From positions 6,621,501 to 6,685,500 of the forward strand of contig NC_021658.1 of the NCBI RefSeq assembly GCF_000418325.1: a DNA stretch of 64,000 nucleotides. Reading direction: 5' to 3'. This document shows positions 1 to 7,500 of this stretch, piece by piece. Source of the stretch: Sorangium cellulosum So0157-2 (lineage in GTDB: Bacteria > Myxococcota_A > Polyangia > Polyangiales > Polyangiaceae). The notes below the pieces were generated by a model. The model ran no database searches, was not told where the DNA came from, and saw only the letters and a list, made by a program, of their open reading frames with translations. A program made the position numbers and the translations under genes. The number at the start of each line of letters is the position of its first letter. The stretch's first letter is position 1.

Positions 1-1049
1 CCGAACTTCACGTAGAGATCGGGGTCCCCGGTCCCGGTCATGGCCACGGTGAGGGTCGTTCCGGGCACGACCTCGATCCCCTCGGCGGGCCCGACCGCGT
101 CGAACGCGCCCCGGGCGACACGGCCGCTGAAGGTCTCGGTGGTCGGCACCCCGCCGCCGCCGCCCCCGCCGCCGCCACCGCCACCGCCACCGCCGCCACC
201 GCCACCGCCGGGGGCGCCGTAGAGCGATTGAATGCCCGCGATGTCCTTCTCCGTGAGGTTGAGCGTCCTGTCGCCGGTGCCGTTGCACTGGGGATAGTGC
301 ATGACGGACGCTCCGTCGTACGCGGTGAGGGCGCGCCAGTTGTCGTCCTCGAAGCAGGCGCCCGACTCGGGACGGGTGTGCTCGTGGCGGAAGCCGAGGG
401 TGTGACCCAGCTCGTGGCGGAGAATGCCCGTGAGATCGGGCTGGGAGCTGTTGTGAGCGGTCCTGTCGACCAGGACGTTCCGCGACGAGCGCGACTGGCC
501 GGGGAAGAAGGCGCGCGCCAGGTACTGGCCGCCCGCGTTCACGGGGTTCACGTCGAACAGGACGCTGCTGGTGCTCGACGTGCAGTTCGAGTCGGCGGAC
601 TCCACGTGGATGAAGTCGACGTCCGCGACCTCCTCCCACGCCTCCACGGCCGACGTCATCGCGGCGACGACGGACTCGTAGTTGCCCCCGAATCTCGTGC
701 TCACGCAGTAGGTGAGATTGCGCCGCTGCTCCGTCGTCCAGACAATATCGCTGCCCCCGGACTGGTTGACGATCAGCGCACCATCGCGCACATGCGTCTC
801 CCAGAACTCGCGCAGATGCTTGATATCTACGACAGGCGTGTCCCCGTTAACAATGTAGATGCCAGTGTCAGCCTCGCGGAAGACGGTCCGCTCGAAGTCG
901 TCAAATCCCAATTGATTCGTGCCGACTGCCTCGGTGCTACCGTCGCCGACGTCTGCCGAGCAACCGGCCGCAACAGCGGTCAAACCAGCGATCACCACGG
1001 CGAGCTTACGGGTGACCACATTGCTCTGGTGCGGCTTTGCAGGATGCAT
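1..1049 (-). CDS. M57-like zinc metalloprotease lipoprotein (3' end beyond window)
   Basis: A secreted lipoprotein protease; about 349 residues are visible and the C-terminus runs off the window edge. The start ATG at 1049 follows an AAGGAG ribosome site at 7-nt spacing. Residues 1-35 hold a basic N-region, a hydrophobic core and the lipobox AVAAGC. The catalytic helix HELGHTLGFRHEH (from residue 212) is the metzincin zinc site HExxHxxGxxH, and SVMHYP about 40 residues later is the Met-turn. The arrangement resembles the myxobacterial HEIGH peptidase family M57, known in part from Myxococcus. After the domain comes a linker of 20 consecutive glycines, then a beta-rich region containing DPDLYVKFG that looks like a bacterial pre-peptidase C-terminal (PPC) domain. 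Extracellular proteolysis is inferred; the substrate is unknown. Confidence 0.88.
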   Translation of the reverse strand, partial: MHPAKPHQSNVVTRKLAVVIAGLTAVAAGCSADVGDGSTEAVGTNQLGFDDFERTVFREADTGIYIVNGDTPVVDIKHLREFWETHVRDGALIVNQSGGSDIVWTTEQRRNLTYCVSTRFGGNYESVVAAMTSAVEAWEEVADVDFIHVESADSNCTSSTSSVLFDVNPVNAGGQYLARAFFPGQSRSSRNVLVDRTAHNSSQPDLTGILRHELGHTLGFRHEHTRPESGACFEDDNWRALTAYDGASVMHYPQCNGTGDRTLNLTEKDIAGIQSLYGAPGGGGGGGGGGGGGGGGGGGGVPTTETFSGRVARGAFDAVGPAEGIEVVPGTTLTVAMTGTGDPDLYVKF

Positions 1050-1215
1050 TTGAAGCTCCTTTCGGGGAGGCGAATCACGCTGTCTACGCGAACTCGATGA
1101 GACCCAAATGCCTTAACCCGATTTGACCCGCAGTCGGATAGCCAAATCTGACCGCCGTTCAGAAAAAGGGTTCCGGATTGTAAAAAATTTCGAAGAGAGC
1201 GCACCTGGTTCCCCC

Positions 1216-1237
1216 GTCACAGGAAAATTCCTGTGAC
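1216..1237. promoter_or_regulatory. Perfect 10-bp-arm palindrome, candidate operator
   Basis: GTCACAGGAA and TTCCTGTGAC are exact inverted arms separated by two A residues. It lies about 170 bp upstream of the protease start. Two more GGAAAATC cores occur at 1274-1281 (direct) and 1331-1338 (inverted). No T-run follows, so an operator is more likely than a terminator. The binding protein is unknown. Confidence 0.45.
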
Positions 1238-1424
1238 ACGCAAACCGCTCAGATCGTCCTGGACCGACACACTGGAAAATCACACCTCTTGAGTTCAGGC
1301 GACGCGCACTTGCACCTCGACAAGCATCGGGATTTTCCTGTCTTCGTTGCGCGGATGAAAGCCACGGCGCTCACGCCTGCAACGCGGCGCCTGCGGCGCG
1401 CGGCCTGCGCCACGGCAACGGCGC

Positions 1425-1560
1425 GCGCGGCAGCGGTGCACGCGGCAGCGGTGCACGCGGCAGCGAGGCACGCGGCAGCGATGCGCGGGGCACGCGGCAG
1501 CGAGGCACGCGGCAGCGCGGTGCACGCGGCAGCGATGTGCGGGGCACGCGGCAGCAGTGT
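1425..1560. repeat. Imperfect 15-bp tandem repeat
   Basis: The core GCGGCAGCG followed by a variable TGCAC/AGGCAC/ATGCG tail is iterated about nine times with small length changes. It is open in several frames but encodes only Ala/His/Arg strings. Confidence 0.6.
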
Positions 1561-1767
1561 GCGGTGCGCGAGGAGGCCAGCGGCTGCCGCAGGCGCCCGG
1601 CGAGATCGCGCCGTCGCCGCAGCGGCGACGCAGCACGCCCGAGCGCAGCGGTCGGAGGCGCCGCCCGAGATGACCCGCGTTCAGATGACGGTCGCTTGCC
1701 GGTGCTCGCTCAGGATCGCGCGCAGCGCGGCGCCGCTCGAGCGCCGCGATCGCCTCCACGGCGCGCT

Positions 1768-1882
1768 CGCCGTCGCTCAAGGCGATGCGCTCGCTCAAGG
1801 CGATGCTCGCCGCCGCTCAAGGCGATGCGCTCGCCGCCGCTGAGGGCGATGCGCTCGCCGTCGCTCAAGGAGGTGCCGCCGC
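1768..1882. repeat. 24-bp tandem repeat with one short copy
   Basis: The unit CGCCGNCGCTCAAGGCGATG plus CGCT occurs about five times; the second copy is shortened to 16 bp and the last copy diverges after CTCAAGG. It precedes the 3' end of the minus-strand gene ending at 2014. Confidence 0.6.
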
Positions 1883-2013
1883 GGTAGCTCGAGGAGGTGC
1901 CGTCGCGAGCGTCGGAGGGGGCCGCTGGAGGGATGGAGGAACGAGCGCTGCGCGCGCCGCCGCGCGCATGCGGTCGACGCGGCTCCGGATCGAGCGCCGC
2001 GACCGCGCCGCGC

Positions 2014-3621
2014 TCACCCGCGCGCGGAGAGGATCCGGCTGAACGCCTCGCCCACGGCGCGCGCGAGCTCGACCATGCGGCGCGACCCGCTCGCGGTGTC
2101 GATGATCCGGTCGGCGACCAGGATCATCGCGGGCCGGCCGACGACCTGCACGGCGACCGCGGCGACGTCGAGGCTCGGGTTGACCATGACGTCGAGCAAC
2201 GGCGCGTGCGTGGGCGTGCCGGGGATCGGCCCGACGTAGAGGTGCGTCGCCACGGCGGTGGCGAGGATGCTCGGCTGATCCATCGGGAGCGTGAGCTTCC
2301 GCAGCGCCTCCTGATCGCCGAACTCCGCGTTGCAGGCGAACCCCCGGAAGACCCCGCGGTGCGCGGCGAAGATCGCGACGCGCCGCGCGAACAGGCGCAG
2401 GCCCCGCAGCGCGAGCCGGACGACATCGTCCCGCGTGCGCGCGAGGTAGAGCGCGTCGATGACGTCGCTCAGATCGACGAACGGCTGCGGCGGCGGATCG
2501 TCGTCGAGGGGGTCGATGAGCTCCTCGGGCGCGGGGGGCAGCGCCGGGAGCCGCCCGGAACGCAGGCTCGACGGCGGCGCGGCGCCCTCGGGACGACCCC
2601 CGCGGCGCAGCAGCGGCGGGACCTCCGCGGCCACGGCGCTCCGGCGCGACGCCGGGGCGACGCCGGAGGGCGCGTCGAGCGGGGCCGGCGCGCGCCCGCC
2701 GCTGTCCGGGCCGCGCTCGGGTGCAGGCGAGCTCTGCGGCATGATCGAGGCGAGCAGCTTGAACGGGGGAGAGATCTCCACGGGCGGAGACGGCGGGAAC
2801 GAGACGGCCGGCGGCTCCACGTCCGCCGGCGCGCGCAGGGTGACCCGACGCGCGCCCGCGCCGCGCTCGGCCTCCAGCGGGCCGCGCGCGCTCACGGGAG
2901 AGCCGCGCGCGCCGGGCGCCGCCTTGGCGTGGCGGAGCGGCAGGATCGGCTCCTCCTGCGACGACGGCGCCTCGGCGAGCAGGGCGTGACCGTTGTGCGC
3001 GGGAGCGCGGCGGCCCGGCTTGCCGCTGGGCGGCTCGTGGAGACCCGGCTCGTCGAACGAGGGCACCGCGGCGCGCCGGATGAGCGGGATGGGCACCTCG
3101 TACGACGGCGGCGGCGGGATGGTCGACTGGGGCGCGCCGTGCGGGAACGCCGGGGTGGCGCGGCGCGAGCGGGCGGGGACCTGCTCGCGCTCGTCGAGCT
3201 CCAGGGCGCGGATGGCCTCCTCGATCGCCGTGATCGGCGCGCGGTAGATGCGCACCGGCGCGCCGAGGTGGAAGCTGAACTCGTCGGCGATGTGGCGGTC
3301 GAGCGGATCGGCGGCGGCGACGTCGACGGTGCCGGCGCCGGGGTCGACGCGGATCGGGACGGCGCCGAGGCGGCGGCACATGGCGCGCGGCAGGCGCGCG
3401 ACGAGATCGCGGGCGCCGACGACCTGCCGGAGCGCGAGGCCGCCGCGGCGCTCGAGCTCCGCCTCCAGGGCGCGCTCCGTGATGGCGGCGCGGTCGATGA
3501 GGGCGCGGGGGAACGAGATGCCCCGCAGGACCGCCACGAAGAGGGCGGCTTCGACCTCAGCCTTGGAGACGGCGCCGGCGGAGATGAGGAGGCGGCCCAG
3601 GTCTAGCGACACTCGCTGCAC
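2014..3621 (-). CDS. MshEN (GspE N-terminal) domain protein with C-terminal GAF-like domain
   Basis: Cytoplasmic protein of about 535 residues. Residues ~5-150 (LGRLLISAGAVSKAEVEAAL through HIADEFSFHLGAPVRIY) match the MshEN/GspE_N fold, which in type II secretion and type IV pilus ATPases binds c-di-GMP or contacts partner proteins; no Walker motifs follow, so this is not a secretion ATPase. A long Pro/Ala/Arg-rich linker (~160-380) separates it from a folded C-terminus with a GAF-like pattern ending in MVELARAVGEAFSRIL. Such linker architectures are common in myxobacterial signalling proteins. The start is uncertain: GTG at 3621 or 3612 puts the start just before the domain, but neither has a clear ribosome site, and the frame stays open upstream with low-complexity sequence. 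A regulatory role is inferred. Confidence 0.7.
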   Translation of the reverse strand: MQRVSLDLGRLLISAGAVSKAEVEAALFVAVLRGISFPRALIDRAAITERALEAELERRGGLALRQVVGARDLVARLPRAMCRRLGAVPIRVDPGAGTVDVAAADPLDRHIADEFSFHLGAPVRIYRAPITAIEEAIRALELDEREQVPARSRRATPAFPHGAPQSTIPPPPSYEVPIPLIRRAAVPSFDEPGLHEPPSGKPGRRAPAHNGHALLAEAPSSQEEPILPLRHAKAAPGARGSPVSARGPLEAERGAGARRVTLRAPADVEPPAVSFPPSPPVEISPPFKLLASIMPQSSPAPERGPDSGGRAPAPLDAPSGVAPASRRSAVAAEVPPLLRRGGRPEGAAPPSSLRSGRLPALPPAPEELIDPLDDDPPPQPFVDLSDVIDALYLARTRDDVVRLALRGLRLFARRVAIFAAHRGVFRGFACNAEFGDQEALRKLTLPMDQPSILATAVATHLYVGPIPGTPTHAPLLDVMVNPSLDVAAVAVQVVGRPAMILVADRIIDTASGSRRMVELARAVGEAFSRILSARG

Positions 3622-3981
3622 GATACCAGAAAGGGCGGTGCCAGCGTGCAGCGCCCCGCGCTCGGCCACGACGGACGCGGGGGCCTTCGCGCGAGCGGCG
3701 CGCCGGATCTCCCTATAAGGAGACGCGGGCGGCGCGGGCGGGCAGACCGCGCCTCGCCAGCGGCGCCGCGACGCCGGCGGCCGGCGCGCGGCGGCGCGCT
3801 CGGAAGGCGCGACGCCGGGGCGACGCCGGGGCGACCGTCGCTCGCTCGGAGGGAGCAAGCGCGGCGGCAGCGCGGCGCCGAGCGGCGGGCGAGCTCACCC
3901 GATCATGCGGGGCGCCCGGCGGAGGAGCGCTGGTGTCCGATACGACACGAGGCCTGGAGAGCGCCAGAAGACCCCGAGTCG
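3622..3981. other. Gene-free spacer
   Basis: This stretch lies between two minus-strand genes. It contains a short direct repeat GCGACGCCGGG near 3825-3840 and an A/T-containing stretch near 3935-3960, possibly promoter DNA for the gene below. I see no coding signal. Confidence 0.5.
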
Positions 3982-4293
3982 TCAGCGGGAGAACTGAAAG
4001 ACCACCTCGCTCTGCCGCACGAGACCCAGGTTGTCCCGCGCGATCCTCTCCACGGCGGTCGGATCGTCGCGCAGGCGCGCCACCTTGCCGCGGAGCGCCT
4101 CGATCTGCCGCCCGAGCTCGGCGTTCTCCTCCTCGACGTCGGCGAGCTCTCTCTCGAGCTCCCGGAGGCGAGGCAGCCCCTGAGGCGAGAAGATCATGAC
4201 CGGAGCGCCCACGACCGCCACGACGAGCACCGCGATGGGGAGGGTCCGCTCGAGCAACTGCGCTATTCGACGCACGGACATCCGCTCGCACAT
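3982..4293 (-). CDS. ftsB: FtsB/DivIC-like septum formation initiator
   Basis: Predicted bitopic cell-division protein of 103 residues. A short cytoplasmic tail is followed by one membrane segment (TLPIAVLVVAVVGAPVMIF) and then a periplasmic coiled coil of heptads (LERELADVEEENAELGRQIE) ending in the family signature ERIARDNLGLVRQSEVVFQF. FtsB with FtsL and FtsQ activates septal peptidoglycan synthesis; this is known of the family. ATG 4293 is preceded by AGGAG at about 9-nt spacing, and an inner ATG at 4281 is possible. The usual neighbours (eno, ispD) are absent here, so the symbol rests on architecture alone. Confidence 0.8.
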   Translation of the reverse strand: MCERMSVRRIAQLLERTLPIAVLVVAVVGAPVMIFSPQGLPRLRELERELADVEEENAELGRQIEALRGKVARLRDDPTAVERIARDNLGLVRQSEVVFQFSR

Positions 4294-4554
4294 CACCCGC
4301 GCTCCTGTCAACTTTCCTCCAGGGTTCCTGCAACTCCGCGTTAACTTCCACCGGGTTTCGGCGCGGCAACCAGGGTGAAGCCCTGCCGCGCGGCGCGCCG
4401 GCCGCGCCCGCGTCGAGCGCCGCCCTGGGCGATGCCGGCGCCGGAGGTCGTCGGAGGTCGCATGGCGCCGCAAGCTTCGCTAGCATGACGCACGTCCCGC
4501 CGTGCGGCAGGCCCGCTGCGCGCGCCGCCACGAGGGCTCGGCCCGAGGAGACCC

Positions 4555-7500
4555 ATGTCCATTGATATCGTCCGAGGCGAGCTCGAGCGCCTCTTTTCGC
4601 TCGATGAAATGATGGCCCTGTCGTCCGACCTCCTCGGTTTCAGCCCGGCCGAGATCGGCGGCAACGCCTCCAAGGCCTCCTTCGCGCGCGCGCTCACGGA
4701 CCATTGCGTCGAGGTCGACGCCATCGAGGCGTTGATCGACGCCGTCATCGCCTCACGCGCCGAGGTCGACGCGCGCGTACGCGCCCTCGGCTCCCAGGGG
4801 ATCAGCCTGCCCGAGGAGCTCGCGCCCGGCGAGGCGTTCGGCGACTACATCATCACGAGAAAAATCGGCGAGGGGCCGCGAGGCCTCGTCTACGCGGCGA
4901 CGCGGGGGACCGAGCCGCGGACGCTCAAGGTGCTCCGGCGCGAGGTGACGCGCGACGGCCGGGCGGTGCGCCGGTTGTTGACCCACGTCCGCCTCGCCGC
5001 GCAGGTGCACCACGAGAACCTGGCGAGCGGCGTCGATGCCGGGCTCGTGGGCGGCCGGGCGTTCGTCGCCTACACGCACGTCGACGGGCTCCCGCTGTCG
5101 GCGCGCCTCGCGCGATCGGGGCCGCTCCACATCAACGAGGCCAAGCCGCTGCTCCGCGGGATCCTGAGCGGGCTCGCCGCGCTCCACGAGCAGCGCCTCG
5201 TCCACGGGGCGCTCAAGCTGGAGAACGTGCTCGTCGCCCGCGGCGAGGAGGGGCAGCCGCTCCCCATCCTCGTCGACGTGGGCGGCGATCGGCTCGGCGC
5301 CGGGTGGTCCAGCCCGGAGCTCGTCAAGACCGCCAGCCCCGAGCAGCTGCGCGGCGAGGGCGTCGGCCCCGCGAGCGACCTCTACGCCTTCGGCGCGCTG
5401 CTCTTCGAGCTCGTCACGGGCAAGCCCGTGTTCTCGGGCGCGGCCGCGGTCGACGTGGCCGTCGCGCACCTCACCGAGCCGCCGCCCGCGCCGAGCGCGG
5501 TCGCGCCGCGCGGGTGGGTGGGCAAGGACATCGACGAGCTCGCGGCGCGCCTGCTCGCGAAGGCGCAGGACGACCGGCCGCGGAGCGCGCGCGCGGCGCT
5601 CGACGCGGTCGAGCCGCTCGGCAAGCCGCAGCAGAAGGGGGCGGCGATCGGCGACGCCGAGCTGAACGACCTCATCGACCGGCTCGTCGCGAGCCCGACC
5701 GACGCCGACCTGGCGCTCGCCGTCGAGGCGACCGTCGACCGGGGGGCAGACCCGGGGCGGGTCGCCGAGGCGCTCGTGACGGCCTCCGAGCAGGTCGACG
5801 CGGCCGCGGGCGGCGACCAGGCGGCGGCGAAGCGGCTCCTCTACTACCGGGCGGCCCGGATCTACGAGAAGGGGCGGCTCCACGACAGGGCGGAGGCCGT
5901 CTACCTGCGCCTCCTCGAGCTCGACCCGGGCGACGACGTCGCCTTCAGCGCGCTCGAGGAGCTCCGCAAGGCGCTCGGCAAGCACGAGGAGCTCGTGGAG
6001 ATGCTCCTCCAGCGGAGCGAGCGCGCCGAGAGCGCGGGGGAGCGCGCCCGGGCGCTGAACGAGATCGGGCACCTCTACGTGCGGGAGCTCGACGACAAGG
6101 ACCAGGGGGTGTTCGCGTTCGCCCAGGCGCTCGCCCAGGATCCGGAGCAGGACGCGTACGCCGTCGACCTGGAGCGCGCGGCCGGCAACGACATGAAGGT
6201 CTGGTCCGAGGCGCTCCAGATCCTGAGCCAGGCGAGCACCGACGAGGCGATGGCGGCCGAGCCGAAGATCGCGCTCTTCAACCGGCTCGGGCCCTGGTAC
6301 GCGGAGAAGATCGCGCGGGCGGATCTCGGGATCCCGTGCTTCCAGTTCGTGCTCGGGCTCGACCCGGCGAACGAGAAGGCGCTCGAGGGGCTGGCGCAGG
6401 TCTACCGCCGCGCCCAGCAGTGGCAGGAGCTCGTCCAGGTGCTGCTCTCGCGGGCCGATCGCGCCGCCACCCCCGGCGAGGCGCGCGATCTCCGCGCCGC
6501 GGCGGCCGAGCTCCTCGAGACGAAGCTGAACGACGCGGGCCGCGCGCGCGATCTCTACGAGCAGATCTTCGCCGAGGACCCCGGCCACACGAAGGCGTGC
6601 GACGCGCTGCTCCGGATCTACCGGCGCGTCGAGGACCACGCCGGCTACGCCAAGATCCTCGAGCGGCGCGCGGAGGCGCTGCGGGGCGAGGAGCGCGTCG
6701 ACACGATGTGCAGGCTCGCCGAGCTCTACGAGGACCGGCTCGGCGACCTCGGCGAGGCGACGCGCCGCTACGAGGCGGCGCTCGAGCTCGATCCGACCAG
6801 CCTGACCGCCCTGCGCGGGCTCGATCGCATCTACAGCCGCGCCGGGCGCTACCAGGAGCTGCTCCAGAACCTGGAGCGGCAGATCGAGGTGAGCGCGACG
6901 CCGCGCCAGAAGATCAACCTCTACGAGCGGATCGCCGGCATCCAGGACGAGGAGTTCCTCGACCACGCGAAGGCGGCCGAGGCCCTCGAGGCGATCCTCG
7001 GGATCGACGGCGCGCACGAGGGCTCGCTGGCCGCGCTCGGGCGGCACTACCGCGCCCTCGAGCGGTGGGAGGACGTGGTGGCCCTCTACGAGCGGCAGCT
7101 CGGCATCGTGCCCGACGACAAGCGGCGGGAGGAGCTCCTGCTCGCGATGGGGCGCGTGCTGCTCGAGCAGGTCGGCTCGCCCGAGCGCGCCCGCAAGGCC
7201 TACGAGCGGGTGCTCGCGATCGACCCGCACCACGCCGGGGCGCTCGAGTCGCTGGCGCACGTGCGGGCCGCGACCGGCGACGCCGCGGCGGCGCTGAGCG
7301 CGATCGAGTCGCTCGCGGCGACCGCCAAGACCGCGGAGAGCAGGGCCGATCTCTGGATCCGCGCGGCGAAGATGCTCGAGGAGAAGGGCGATCGCGACGG
7401 GGCGATCGAGCGGTACAAGATGGCCCTCGACGCGCAGCCGCAGAACGCGGGCGCGTCCTCGGCGCTGCGCGCGGCCTACCTGGCCCGGGGCGACGCGACG

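Larger units (their letters stand above)
1050..2013. other. Gene-free region with palindrome and GC-rich repeats
   Basis: I see no convincing gene in these 964 bases. The part next to the protease (1050-1340) is less GC-rich and probably carries its promoter. On the minus strand at 1144-1130 there is a sequence matching the -24/-12 layout TGGC-N8-TGC of sigma-54 promoters, a weak match only. Palindromic GGAAAAT-type sites lie at 1216-1342. Open frames over 1290-1890 on both strands encode only Arg/Ala/His low-complexity sequence and coincide with tandem repeats, so I do not call them. Confidence 0.6.

Noticed and set aside
40..222. A polyproline mini-protein on the plus strand
   Set aside because: It is the antisense of the protease's glycine linker.
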